A stretch of DNA of 23,110 bases from DASQBT01 sp035635075 (GCA_035635075.1 DASQBT010000008.1:1-23110), one strand, 5' to 3'; shown: positions 8,181 through 16,260, counted from the stretch's first letter. Numbers and translations are program-made. Notes: generated by a model not told the origin, from the sequence alone.

Positions 8181-9338
8181 ATGAATCGACGCGTGATAAC
8201 CCAGGCGCTGCTGTCATTGGGCGGGCTGTTAATGTCGACGGCGGCCCGGGCCAGCTACGAACTCAATTTGCGTGCGCCTCAATCGCAGCTTGCGCGGGAT
8301 GTCTACAACCTGCACACCTTGATCATGCTGGTGTGTCTGGGCATCTTCATCGTGGTGTTCGGCGCCATGTTCTATTCCATCTACAAACACAGGAAGTCTG
8401 TAGGACACGCCGCAGAGCATTTTCACGAAAACACGACGGTCGAGATCATCTGGACCGTCATTCCCTTCATCATTCTGATCGGCATGGCGCTGCCGGCGAC
8501 CAAGACGATCCTGGCGATGAAGGACACATCGAATCCTGACCTGACCATCAAGGTCACCGGTTATCAATGGAAATGGGGCTATGAATATCTGGGCGAAGGG
8601 GTGTCCTTCCTGAGCACGCTTTCGACCCCGAGGGCGCAGATCGAAAATCAGCAGCCCAAGGACGAGCACTACTTGCTGGAAGTGGATCAGCCCTTGGTGG
8701 TGCCGGTGGGCAAAAAGGTCAGGGTATTGGTAACCGCGGCGGACGTGATCCACTCTTGGTGGATTCCGGAACTGTCGCTCAAGCAGGATGCCATTCCGGG
8801 ATTCATCCGGGATGCGTGGTTCAAGTCGGAAACCACCGGAACCTTTCGCGGCCAGTGCGTGGAGCTGTGTGGCAAGGAGCACGCGTTCATGCCGGTAGTG
8901 GTCAAGGTGGTCACTGAGGATGAATTTCGCACCTGGCTGGCCTCCAAGAAACAGGGCGCGACTGCCGCGGCCGCGGAAAACGGCAAGACCTTCACTCTGG
9001 CCGAACTAAAAGCCAAAGGCGAGCAAGTCTACAACGGTCACTGTGCGGCATGCCACCAGGCCAATGGCATGGGAATCCCGGGCACCTTCAAGGCGCTCAA
9101 TGGTTCACCGACGGTAAACGGCCCGATCGAGGACCATCTCAAGACCGTTCTGAATGGACGTCCCGGCACGGCCATGGTGGCGTTCGGCACCCAACTGTCT
9201 GATGCCGACATCGCTGCCGTGGTGACTTACGAGCGCAACGCCTGGGATAACAAGAAGGGCGATATGGCGCAGCCGGCGCAAGTTGCTGCGCTGAAGGGTG
9301 GCGGGTCCAAGGAAGCTGGGGCACCCGCAGCCCCTTAA
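8181..9338 (+). CDS. coxB: Cytochrome c oxidase subunit II with fused C-terminal cytochrome c domain
   Basis: Receives electrons through the CuA centre and passes them to subunit I. The 385-residue protein has a signal peptide (about 1-24), two membrane helices (about 45-66 and 86-108), then the cupredoxin domain. CuA ligands are H191, C226, C230, H234 and M237 (with E228). After a short alanine-rich linker comes a cytochrome c domain with the heme motif CAACH at 288-292 and the likely axial ligand M332. The ATG at 8181 has a strong GGGGGAG ribosome site; the upstream frame extension to 8148 is not needed. The fused cytochrome is like that of caa3-type oxidases and is common in betaproteobacterial coxB. 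Confidence 0.96.
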   Translation: MNRRVITQALLSLGGLLMSTAARASYELNLRAPQSQLARDVYNLHTLIMLVCLGIFIVVFGAMFYSIYKHRKSVGHAAEHFHENTTVEIIWTVIPFIILIGMALPATKTILAMKDTSNPDLTIKVTGYQWKWGYEYLGEGVSFLSTLSTPRAQIENQQPKDEHYLLEVDQPLVVPVGKKVRVLVTAADVIHSWWIPELSLKQDAIPGFIRDAWFKSETTGTFRGQCVELCGKEHAFMPVVVKVVTEDEFRTWLASKKQGATAAAAENGKTFTLAELKAKGEQVYNGHCAACHQANGMGIPGTFKALNGSPTVNGPIEDHLKTVLNGRPGTAMVAFGTQLSDADIAAVVTYERNAWDNKKGDMAQPAQVAALKGGGSKEAGAPAAP

Positions 9339-9384
9339 GCATCGATTCCGGAAGATATCAGAGGATTATAGGAGAGAGACAATT

Positions 9385-10959
9385 ATGGCGCACGATGCGG
9401 CTCACGACCACGGACACGAGCACCACCCCAGCGGATTGATGCGCTGGGTGACGACAACCAATCACAAGGACATCGGCAGCCTGTACCTCTGGTTCGCCGG
9501 CATCATGTTTTTGGTGGCCGGCAGCATGGCGCTGATCATTCGGGCCGAACTGTTCCAGCCCGGCCTGCAGGTGGTAAATCCGGATTTCTTCAACCAGATG
9601 ACCACGCTGCATGGCCTGATAATGGTGTTCGGGGTCATCATGCCGGCTTGGGCGGGGTTTGCCAACTGGCAGATTCCATTGATGATTGGGGCGCCGGACA
9701 TGGCTTTCCCGCGCATGAACAACTGGGGCTTCTGGGTTCTGCCGGTGGCGGGCTCTCTGCTGATCATTTCCCTGTTCCTGCCGGGTGGGGCTGCCGCGGG
9801 CGGCTGGACCATGTACCCGCCCTTGTTCATTCAGGGTGGCATGAGCTACGACGTGACCATTTTCGCCGTGCACATTCTTGGCGCTTCGTCCATCATGGGC
9901 TCGATCAACATCATTACGACGATCCTCAACATGCGGGCGCCCGGCATGACGATGATGAAGATGCCGCTGTTCGTCTGGACTTGGCTGATTACCGCGTACC
10001 TGTTGATTGCCACGGTGCCTGTGCTTGCGGGTGCGGTCACCATGTTGCTTACCGACCGGCACTTCGGCACGCATTTCTTTAATGCGGCTGGTGGCGGCGA
10101 CCCGGTATTGTTCCAGCACATCTTCTGGTTCTTTGGCCATCCCGAGGTGTATATCCTGATCCTGCCGGCCTTTGGCGTGATTTCGCAGGTAATTCCCACC
10201 TTCGCCCGCAAGCCGTTGTTCGGCTACGCCTCCATGGTTTATGCGACCGCTTCCATCGCGATTTTGTCATTCATTGTCTGGGGCCACCACATGTTCACCG
10301 TTGGCATGCCTGCCACGGCCCAGCTGTTCTTCATGTATTCCACCATGCTGATTGCCGTACCCACCGGGGTGAAGGTATTCAACTGGGTGGCCACCATGTG
10401 GAAGGGATCCATGAGCTTTGAAACGCCCATGCTGTTTGCCGTGGCGTTCGTCTGTCTGTTCACCATCGGCGGATTCTCCGGCCTGGTGTGCGCGATCACG
10501 CCGGTGGATATTCAGCTCCAGGACACCTACTATGTGGTGGCGCATTTCCACTATGTGTTGGTGTCGGGCGCCCTGTTCGCAATCTTTGCCGGGGTCTACT
10601 ACTGGCTGCCCAAGTGGACCGGCCACATGTATGACGAGCGCCTGGGCAAATGGCATTTCTGGATGTCCACCATCGGTATGAACATCACGTTCTTTCCCAT
10701 GCATTTCCTGGGACTGGCGGGGATGCCGCGGCGCACCGCCGATTATGCCTTGCAGTTCGCAGACTTCAACCGGATCGCCTCGATAGGTGCCTTCATGTTC
10801 GGCCTGAGCCAGCTGATTTTCCTGGCGGTACTGATCAAGGCGATCAAGGGTGGCCAGAAGGCCACCGACCGGGTATGGGAAGGGGCTCATGGACTGGAAT
10901 GGACCGTGCCTTCGCCCGCGCCCTATCACACGTTTGAAACCGCGCCGCTGGTCAAATAA
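9385..10959 (+). CDS. ctaD: Cytochrome c oxidase subunit I (aa3 type, A-family)
   Basis: Catalytic subunit with heme a and the heme a3-CuB site where O2 is reduced. The 524 residues contain heme a ligands H76 and H389, the heme a3 ligand H387, and CuB ligands H252, H301 and H302. Tyr256 in GHPEVYIL would be the cross-linked tyrosine. Proton-channel residues are present: D105 (D channel), E254 (the glutamate of the PEVYI motif, marking family A1) and K330 in PTGVKVF (K channel). ATG 9385 is preceded by AGGAG with 10-base spacing; the frame extends further upstream only by overlapping coxB. The N-terminus is unusually rich in histidine (six within the first 14 residues). Confidence 0.98.
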   Translation: MAHDAAHDHGHEHHPSGLMRWVTTTNHKDIGSLYLWFAGIMFLVAGSMALIIRAELFQPGLQVVNPDFFNQMTTLHGLIMVFGVIMPAWAGFANWQIPLMIGAPDMAFPRMNNWGFWVLPVAGSLLIISLFLPGGAAAGGWTMYPPLFIQGGMSYDVTIFAVHILGASSIMGSINIITTILNMRAPGMTMMKMPLFVWTWLITAYLLIATVPVLAGAVTMLLTDRHFGTHFFNAAGGGDPVLFQHIFWFFGHPEVYILILPAFGVISQVIPTFARKPLFGYASMVYATASIAILSFIVWGHHMFTVGMPATAQLFFMYSTMLIAVPTGVKVFNWVATMWKGSMSFETPMLFAVAFVCLFTIGGFSGLVCAITPVDIQLQDTYYVVAHFHYVLVSGALFAIFAGVYYWLPKWTGHMYDERLGKWHFWMSTIGMNITFFPMHFLGLAGMPRRTADYALQFADFNRIASIGAFMFGLSQLIFLAVLIKAIKGGQKATDRVWEGAHGLEWTVPSPAPYHTFETAPLVK

Positions 10960-10971
10960 TTTATGGAGGGT

Positions 10972-10986
10972 CGGGGCTTGGCCCCG
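10972..10986 (+). repeat. Perfect hairpin between ctaD and the small assembly gene
   Basis: CGGGGC (10972-10977) and GCCCCG (10981-10986) are perfect inverted repeats around a TTG loop, 12 bases after the ctaD stop and just ahead of the next ribosome binding site. There is no U-tract, so it is more likely a 3'-end stabiliser or processing signal than a terminator; this is inferred. Confidence 0.45.
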
Positions 10987-11004
10987 GCGACAGGAAACCG
11001 AGCG

Positions 11005-11124
11005 ATGAATCAGGCCAATCCAAAACGCAAGAATGTCCGCACCGGTCTCCTGTTGGCGGCGGTGGCGATCGGCGTTTTTGCCTACACCATCTGGGCGACC
11101 ATGCATGGAGCGAGTCTGAAGTAG
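11005..11124 (+). CDS. Cytochrome oxidase small assembly protein (39 aa)
   Basis: A 39-residue protein starting MNQANPKRKNVRTGLLLAAV, with a basic N-terminus and one membrane helix at about residues 13-32. It is below the size usually called. It has a good ribosome binding site (AGGAA, 8 bases before ATG 11005) and stops one base before the ctaG ATG. Short single-helix proteins in this exact place between ctaD and ctaG are known in betaproteobacteria as cytochrome oxidase small assembly proteins, which supports the call. The precise role in oxidase assembly is not shown by sequence. Confidence 0.8.
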   Translation: MNQANPKRKNVRTGLLLAAVAIGVFAYTIWATMHGASLK

Positions 11125-11125
11125 C

Positions 11126-11659
11126 ATGACGGCCGGAACCAATCGTCGGATGCTGAAAAAGCTGCTGATCGTTGTGGCGTGCATGTTCGGCTTCGGCTAT
11201 GCCATGGTGCCGTTTTATAACCAGATATGTCGGGTGACCGGGATCAATGGCGGCGACGAACAGGCGCTGGCGGCGAACTCCCAGGTCGACGACGGACGCT
11301 GGATCACGCTTCAGTTTGATGCCAATACGAACCCATCGATGCCTTGGCACTTTAGGCCGCTGCAGAGCAGTTTGAGAATTCATCCTGGGCAACTGGTGCG
11401 GGCGGAGTTCGAAGTGGAGAACATGGCTGGTTCGAAGGTCACCGGTCAGGCAATTCCGAGTTACGGCCCGGCGCTGGCCGGCCGCTACGTGAAGAAGATA
11501 GAGTGCTTTTGCTTTAGTCAGCAGGCCCTAATGGGTGGCGAGAAAAAGCGCTTGCCCGTCATGCTTGTTGTGGATCAGGGCATCCCGAAAGACGTGAACA
11601 CGGTTACCTTGTCCTACACCTTCTTCAAGGTGGGAGACAATAAAGCGCAAAATGGTTGA
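11126..11659 (+). CDS. ctaG: Cytochrome c oxidase assembly protein CtaG/Cox11 (CuB delivery)
   Basis: Membrane-anchored copper chaperone that delivers Cu(I) to the CuB site of subunit I. The 177-residue protein has one N-terminal membrane helix (about 11-29), a conserved C35 just after it, and an immunoglobulin-like periplasmic domain. The copper motif CFCF (C127 and C129) follows the conserved PSYGP and KKIECF run. The usual MPV segment reads LPV here, a mild change. ATG 11126 follows the small assembly gene by one base, and the 3' end overlaps the DUF2970 gene by 8 bases. Confidence 0.95.
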   Translation: MTAGTNRRMLKKLLIVVACMFGFGYAMVPFYNQICRVTGINGGDEQALAANSQVDDGRWITLQFDANTNPSMPWHFRPLQSSLRIHPGQLVRAEFEVENMAGSKVTGQAIPSYGPALAGRYVKKIECFCFSQQALMGGEKKRLPVMLVVDQGIPKDVNTVTLSYTFFKVGDNKAQNG

Positions 11660-11846
11660 CCAGCAAAAGTCCAACTGGCGAGCGGCTCTGGCGGTGTTCT
11701 GGGGGTTTTTCGGGGTACGCAAGCAGCGCGATTACGACGCCGACGCAGCGCACCTGACTCCGGCCCAGGTGATTATCGCGGGCTTGGTGGGTGGGGCGCT
11801 GTTCGTAGGGATGATTTTGCTGCTGGTAATGCTGGTGGCGCGTTAG
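11652..11846 (+). CDS. DUF2970 family small membrane protein
   Basis: A 64-residue protein with a soluble start (MVDQQKSNWRAALAVFWGF, including the typical FFGVR) and one C-terminal membrane helix at about 40-62. It fits the DUF2970 family, which is common between ctaG and ctaE in betaproteobacteria and has no proven function. The ATG overlaps the ctaG stop by 8 bases, so translation is likely coupled. It lies 36 bases before the ctaE start. Confidence 0.85.
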   Translation: MVDQQKSNWRAALAVFWGFFGVRKQRDYDADAAHLTPAQVIIAGLVGGALFVGMILLLVMLVAR

Positions 11847-11882
11847 CGATTAATGTCGAGTTAAGTGGAGGAGGACGCAACA

Positions 11883-12746
11883 ATGAGCAGCCATCCCGGT
11901 GGTTATTATCTACCCGCACCCTCGCACTGGCCCATTGTGGGATCAGTAGCGCTGCTGTTGATGGCGTTGGGCGGGGCGTTTTACATCAATCACGTAGCGG
12001 GCGGCGGCTGGATGCTCCTCGCCGGTCTGGCGGTACTCACGGTGATGCTGTTCGGATGGTTCGGGACCGTTATCCGGGAAAGCGAATCCGGCGTCCACAA
12101 CAAGCAGGTGGACTTGTCCTTCCGCTGGAGCATGAGTTGGTTCATCTTCTCCGAAGTCATGTTCTTTGCCGCCTTCTTCGGCGCCTTGTTCTACACGCGC
12201 GTATTGTCCGTGCCTTGGCTCTCGGAAGGCGACACGATGAAGCAGTTATGGGAAGGCTACAAGGGTGGCTGGCCGAGCGCAGGCCCCGGTCTGGAGTCCG
12301 AAGGTTTGAAGTTCACGCCGATGGAAGCCTGGGGTATTCCTGCCATCAATACCCTGCTGCTCTTATCCTCGGGTGTGACAGTCACCTGGGCTCATTGGGG
12401 CCTGAAGAAGAACAACCGGGCGCAGCTTATCTGGGGGTTGGTCGCGACAGTCGCCCTGGGCCTTGGCTTCCTGTTCTTGCAGGCGCACGAATACCACGAG
12501 GCGTACAACCGGCTGGGCCTGACCTTGGGGGCCGGGGTGTACGGTGCAACGTTTTTCATGCTGACCGGTTTCCATGGCTTTCACGTAACCGTGGGTACCT
12601 TGATGCTGATGGTGGTGCTGTTTCGCTCCATGAAGGGGCACTTTACCCCGGAACACCATTTCGCGTTTGAGGGGGTATCCTGGTATTGGCACTTCGTGGA
12701 CGTGGTCTGGCTGGGATTGTTCATCTTTGTGTACTGGCTCATTTGA
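11883..12746 (+). CDS. ctaE: Cytochrome c oxidase subunit III
   Basis: Seven-helix subunit III of the aa3 oxidase, which stabilises subunit I and helps sustain proton uptake. The 287-residue protein shows the family signatures SEVMFFAAFF, AHEYHEAY and TGFHGFHVTVGTLML, and ends with a helix in WHFVDVVWLGLFIFVYWL. ATG 11883 is preceded by GGAGGAGG with about 8-base spacing. The upstream GTG in the same frame overlaps this ribosome site and is rejected. The gene is followed directly by a strong terminator, so it closes the structural oxidase group. Confidence 0.97.
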   Translation: MSSHPGGYYLPAPSHWPIVGSVALLLMALGGAFYINHVAGGGWMLLAGLAVLTVMLFGWFGTVIRESESGVHNKQVDLSFRWSMSWFIFSEVMFFAAFFGALFYTRVLSVPWLSEGDTMKQLWEGYKGGWPSAGPGLESEGLKFTPMEAWGIPAINTLLLLSSGVTVTWAHWGLKKNNRAQLIWGLVATVALGLGFLFLQAHEYHEAYNRLGLTLGAGVYGATFFMLTGFHGFHVTVGTLMLMVVLFRSMKGHFTPEHHFAFEGVSWYWHFVDVVWLGLFIFVYWLI

Positions 12747-12764
12747 GCGCGAGGCAGGCCAGAA

Positions 12765-12795
12765 AAATGGCCGCGCAAGCGGCCATTTTCTTTAC
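12765..12795. terminator. Bidirectional intrinsic terminator after ctaE
   Basis: An 11-bp perfect stem (AAAATGGCCGC at 12765-12775 and GCGGCCATTTT at 12780-12790) encloses a GCAA tetraloop. T-rich tails follow on both strands (TTTTCTTT on the plus strand; five T on the minus strand). It lies between the ends of rightward ctaE and leftward DUF2909, so it can stop transcription from both. Confidence 0.9.
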
Positions 12796-12809
12796 ATGCC
12801 TAGGTGCTC

Positions 12810-13016
12810 TCAGTGTCCTCTGAGACCCTCGGGAGGGATCAGGCCAAAGTAATAGCTTGCCATCAGGATCAGGAACAGCGTGAGCGAGAGCGAAATTCGG
12901 AGGGTGAGCGCTTTTACCGTGCGATCGGTTCCGCCCTTGTCGTGCACCAGATAATAGAGGGCGCTGCCCAGACTGAACAGGATAAGCAGAAAAATGCCGA
13001 TGACGAAAAATCGCAT
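12810..13016 (-). CDS. DUF2909 twin-transmembrane protein
   Basis: A 68-residue protein (MRFFVIGIFLLILFSLGSAL...) with two membrane helices at about residues 4-25 and 38-58, joined by the polar loop HDKGGTDRTVKALTLR. This matches the DUF2909 twin transmembrane protein family found in betaproteobacterial cytochrome oxidase loci. The start is set by the strong ribosome site CGGAGGA seven bases upstream; the longer frame to 13061 has no such support and would run into the opposite gene. It is the only leftward gene in the oxidase region, divergent from SURF1 by 44 bases. No function is established. Confidence 0.85.
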   Translation of the reverse strand: MRFFVIGIFLLILFSLGSALYYLVHDKGGTDRTVKALTLRISLSLTLFLILMASYYFGLIPPEGLRGH

Positions 13017-13024
13017 GGTGTCCT

Positions 13025-13038
13025 CCGAGAGTTCTCGG
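13025..13038. promoter_or_regulatory. Palindrome between divergent DUF2909 and SURF1 genes, overlapping a ribosome site
   Basis: CCGAGA-GT-TCTCGG (13025-13038) is a perfect inverted repeat in the 44-base divergent gap. In the leftward transcript it could fold as a 5-bp stem with a 4-base loop whose 3' arm includes two bases of the DUF2909 Shine-Dalgarno sequence. It could be an operator or an RNA element; neither is demonstrated. Confidence 0.4.
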
Positions 13039-13060
13039 CGAATAGTGTAACGGAATTTCA

Positions 13061-13786
13061 ATGATGGGGTTTCAATTCGGGGCCTACGAATTTCGCCCGG
13101 GCCTCTGGCCGAGCCTGGCGGCGCTGCTCTTTTTTTTGTTAACCCTGTTCCTGGGAAATTGGCAAACCCATCGTGCGGAATACAAGCGAATGTTGCAGGC
13201 GCGTTACGACCAGGGCGAAGATGCAGAGCCCATCCACCTCGGCAAGGAACTGCAGGATAAGGAAAGCCTGCTGTTTCACCGGGTGGAAGCGCGCGGGGAG
13301 TTTGATCAGTCCGGACAGATTCTCATCGATAACCGCGTGGTCAACGGGGTGCCGGGTTATCATGTATTGGAGCCGCTGCACCTCAGTGGCTCCGGATTAT
13401 TCGTACTGGTTAATCGGGGATGGGTGGCAGCGGGCGCCGATCGCAACCATTTACCCATTATTCCCATGGTGATTGGCCAGATCAGGATTGTAGGCATTGC
13501 AGTCGATCCGGTTAGCCGGTACTTCGAGTTCGCAGGCGCAGAGCCTCGCAACGGAGTCTGGCAAAATCTCAATTTCCAGCGCTATCGGCGCGATTTTGCC
13601 AAGCCGCTTCAGCCGATCCTGATCCAGCAGACCAGCAACACCCCGGATGGTTTGTACCGACAGTGGCCCCGGCCTGACGCGGGCGTGGCGACCCACGTAA
13701 GTTACGCCCTGCAGTGGTATGGTCTTGCGGCAACCATCGTGGTGCTTTTTCTTGCATTGAATTTGAAAAAACGTGTCCAGAGCTAA
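13061..13786 (+). CDS. SURF1 family cytochrome oxidase biogenesis protein
   Basis: Assembly factor thought to help insert heme a into subunit I. The 241-residue protein has the classic SURF1 layout: one membrane helix near the N-terminus (about 17-33), a large periplasmic domain and a second helix near the C-terminus (about 218-236). Conserved blocks include LGNWQTHRAEYK, DNRVVNGVPGYHVLEPL, VNRGWV and the late HVSYALQWYGLA. ATG 13061 and ATG 13064 are both possible, as neither has a strong ribosome site. A run of eight T (13130-13137) lies in the first helix coding region. The end overlaps the next gene by 14 bases. Confidence 0.93.
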   Translation: MMGFQFGAYEFRPGLWPSLAALLFFLLTLFLGNWQTHRAEYKRMLQARYDQGEDAEPIHLGKELQDKESLLFHRVEARGEFDQSGQILIDNRVVNGVPGYHVLEPLHLSGSGLFVLVNRGWVAAGADRNHLPIIPMVIGQIRIVGIAVDPVSRYFEFAGAEPRNGVWQNLNFQRYRRDFAKPLQPILIQQTSNTPDGLYRQWPRPDAGVATHVSYALQWYGLAATIVVLFLALNLKKRVQS

Positions 13787-14318
13787 ACTGATCCTCATTT
13801 TTTCCTTGTTTGCCTTGCCTGTACTGGCCTCATATCTGACCTATTACTTTTGGCAGCCGAGCGGGCGCAAGAACTATGGAGAACTGATTGCTCAAGTGGG
13901 TCTCAAGGATGGCCGGGATCAGACCGGCCAAATCATTTCCGCGCAGGACTTCAAGGGAAAATGGACACTGGTTTATGTGGGCGGCGGCACCTGTGACAAG
14001 CGCTGCGAAATGCTGCTGTATTACATGCGTCAGGTGCGCAGCGCCCAAGGACCGGAGCGGGATCGTATCAATCGCCTGTGGATGGTGACTGACGGCAGGG
14101 AACCCGCAGCGGCGTTGCTGGTACAGCATCCCGGTCTGAAGGTTGTCCGGACGCAGGATCCGGCATTTCTTGGCCAGTTTGCCGGAGCCGAATCCGGCAT
14201 CCATATCTACATGGTTGACCCGCTGGGCAACCTGATGATGCGCTTTCCAGCCAATCCGGATCCATCGCGTATGATCAAGGATCTTAAACAGTTGCTTAAG
14301 GCCTCACAGATAGGCTGA
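13773..14318 (+). CDS. Sco-like thioredoxin-fold protein of the oxidase assembly group
   Basis: A 181-residue membrane-anchored protein with one N-terminal helix (about 5-26) and a thioredoxin-like domain. It keeps a CX3C pair (C74 and C78 in GGTCDKRCEM) and a histidine H144, as in Sco/SenC copper proteins, but the prolines that flank the cysteines in classical Sco (CPDVCP) are missing. The C-terminal block IYMVDPLGNLMMRFP matches Sco-related proteins commonly found between SURF1 and ctaA in betaproteobacteria. Start is GTG 13773, overlapping SURF1 by 14 bases. A copper or thiol-redox role in CuA assembly is likely but inferred. Confidence 0.8.
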   Translation: MSRAKLILIFSLFALPVLASYLTYYFWQPSGRKNYGELIAQVGLKDGRDQTGQIISAQDFKGKWTLVYVGGGTCDKRCEMLLYYMRQVRSAQGPERDRINRLWMVTDGREPAAALLVQHPGLKVVRTQDPAFLGQFAGAESGIHIYMVDPLGNLMMRFPANPDPSRMIKDLKQLLKASQIG

Positions 14319-14322
14319 ACTG

Positions 14323-15303
14323 ATGATTTCTTTTCGACGCCTGATCTTTGCTGCACTGTGTCTGGCCTTTATTGTCGTGGTGCTGGGCGCCTATGTGCGC
14401 CTGTCCGATGCGGGCCTGGGCTGTCCAGACTGGCCAGGCTGTTATGGCCACATCAGCCCGCATCACGCTGCCGAGAAAATCGCGGCCGCACAGTCCATGC
14501 AGCCGGAGGGCCCTGTATCCCAGCCTAAAGCCTGGAAGGAGATGATTCACCGGTATTTTGCCGGTACCCTCGGTTTACTGATCCTATCCATTGCGGTTGT
14601 GGCCTGGACCGGGAAAAGGGAGATGACGCAGGGGCGGGGTCTGCCCGCACTATTGCTGCTTGTCGTCGTGTTTCAGGCCTTGCTGGGCATGTGGACCGTG
14701 ACCGAACTGCTCAAGCCTTTGGTGGTTACCGGCCATTTGATCGGCGGGATGACTACGATTGCGTTGCTGACCTGGCTTTGGCTGAGAGAGACCAAGGTAT
14801 ATGACGCTTCCTACCTGCCGCAGGCGCCATGGCTCAAGCCCTGGGCCGTCATGGGCTTGGCGCTGCTTGCGGTGCAAATTGTATTGGGCGGATGGGTCAG
14901 CACCAACTATGCGGCGCTCGCCTGTCCGGATTTTCCGACTTGCCAGGGCGCGTGGGTGCCAAAGATGGATCTTGTTGCGGGATTTACCTTGCGCCGGGAG
15001 TTGGGCATGGATGGGCACGGGGGGCTGTTGACCCATGAAGCTCTCACGGCCATCCACTGGACTCATCGACTCGGGGCTCTGATTGTCTTCACGTACTTGG
15101 GCTGGTTGGGCTCCAGGATGCTCAAGATCCCCGGATTCAAACTGATCGGAATGACTGTCCTGGGTTTGCTGTCCCTGCAGGTGATACTGGGAATCACCAA
15201 TGTATTGGCCAGCCTGCCCCTGCCCGTCGCCGTAGCCCATAATGCAGGAGCCGCGCTCCTGCTAATGACCTTGGTTACCCTGAATTTCAAGTTGACCGCA
15301 TGA
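14323..15303 (+). CDS. ctaA: Heme A synthase (COX15/CtaA family)
   Basis: Eight-helix enzyme that oxidises the C8 methyl of heme O to give heme A, the cofactor of the aa3 oxidase. The 326 residues hold two related halves. Cysteine pairs are C34/C40 (GCPDWPGC) and C201/C207 (ACPDFPTC). Candidate heme ligands are H76, H138, H245 and H306, with H248 next to H245 (IHWTHRLG). ATG 14323 lies four bases after the preceding stop. It is followed by ctaB, which makes its substrate heme O. Confidence 0.96.
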   Translation: MISFRRLIFAALCLAFIVVVLGAYVRLSDAGLGCPDWPGCYGHISPHHAAEKIAAAQSMQPEGPVSQPKAWKEMIHRYFAGTLGLLILSIAVVAWTGKREMTQGRGLPALLLLVVVFQALLGMWTVTELLKPLVVTGHLIGGMTTIALLTWLWLRETKVYDASYLPQAPWLKPWAVMGLALLAVQIVLGGWVSTNYAALACPDFPTCQGAWVPKMDLVAGFTLRRELGMDGHGGLLTHEALTAIHWTHRLGALIVFTYLGWLGSRMLKIPGFKLIGMTVLGLLSLQVILGITNVLASLPLPVAVAHNAGAALLLMTLVTLNFKLTA

Positions 15304-15312
15304 GATGAAAGC

Positions 15313-16215
15313 ATGACAACCACATTAATGATTAATCAGGCCGCCTGCCGCTGCCAGCAGTACCTCGCGCTGTGCAAATTGCGGGTGGTTTCGCTCATTG
15401 TGTTCACCGCGGTGATTGGAATGTTTCTTGCCAGTCCCGGCATGGTGCCGTTGCGGGTGCTTGGTGCCGCAACCGTTGGCATCGGCCTGGTTGCGGCGGC
15501 AGCGGCAGCATTTAACTGTCTGGTGGAACAGAAAATCGATGCCCTGATGGCGCGTACCCGAGCCCGTCCTTTGCCCAGGGGTGAGCTATCCAGCGCGCAT
15601 GTGCTGATTTTGTCGGGGTTGATTGGCGGAGCCGGGCTTTTTCTCCTCAATGCCCTGGTCAATCCGCTCACCATGTGGCTTACGCTGGCCACCTTTGTCG
15701 GTTATGCAGTGGTTTATACGGTCATTCTCAAACCCCTCACCCCGCAGAACATTGTCATAGGGGGCGCCTCGGGCGCCATGCCGCCGATACTCGGGTGGGC
15801 GGCAGTGACCGGCACGGTGAGCCACGATGCCTTGCTGCTATTCCTCATCATATTCGCGTGGACTCCCCCGCACTTTTGGGCGCTGGCCCTGTATCGCCGG
15901 GAAGAGTACGCCAAGGCTGGCCTGCCCATGCTCCCGGTGACACACGGAGAAAAATTTACCCGATTGCATCTCTTGCTCTACACGCTGATCTTGTTGGCAG
16001 TCAGCTTGCTGCCGGTGGCGACGGGGATGGGCGCGCTGATCTATGCGCTTGCCGCTGTGGCGCTGGGTGCGCGGTTTGTCCAATATGGTTGGGCGTTATG
16101 GCGCGACTACTCCGATGCGCTGGCGCGCCGATGCTTCCGGTTTTCCATCGTCTACCTGAGCCTGCTGTTTGCCGCGCTGCTGGTTGATCACTACTGGCGG
16201 CTGCATTTGCCCTAA
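15313..16215 (+). CDS. ctaB: Protoheme IX farnesyltransferase (heme O synthase)
   Basis: UbiA-type prenyltransferase that adds a farnesyl group to protoheme to form heme O. The 300-residue, multi-helix protein has the family signature NCLVEQKIDALMARTRARPL (about 68-87), in which the usual first aspartate is a glutamate, and the second conserved block YTVILKPLTPQNIVIGG. The ATG lies nine bases after the ctaA stop. It appears to end the assembly gene unit; no clear terminator follows in the 80 bases before rrf2. Confidence 0.96.
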   Translation: MTTTLMINQAACRCQQYLALCKLRVVSLIVFTAVIGMFLASPGMVPLRVLGAATVGIGLVAAAAAAFNCLVEQKIDALMARTRARPLPRGELSSAHVLILSGLIGGAGLFLLNALVNPLTMWLTLATFVGYAVVYTVILKPLTPQNIVIGGASGAMPPILGWAAVTGTVSHDALLLFLIIFAWTPPHFWALALYRREEYAKAGLPMLPVTHGEKFTRLHLLLYTLILLAVSLLPVATGMGALIYALAAVALGARFVQYGWALWRDYSDALARRCFRFSIVYLSLLFAALLVDHYWRLHLP

Positions 16216-16234
16216 GAACGCATCACAATTCGGG

Positions 16235-16260
16235 ATATTCGGACTAGGTTGTGCTAAAAT
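16235..16260 (+). promoter_or_regulatory. rrf2 promoter with overlapping imperfect dyad (candidate Rrf2 site)
   Basis: An extended -10 element TGCTAAAAT (16252-16260) has a 5/6 hexamer TAAAAT; no good -35 is seen. Overlapping it is an imperfect inverted repeat of ATATTCGGAC (16235-16244) and GTGCTAAAAT (16251-16260), with 7 of 10 positions matching across a 6-base spacer. The 26-base dyad length and its position on the -10 fit self-repression by the Rrf2 protein, which is inferred. Confidence 0.5.
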
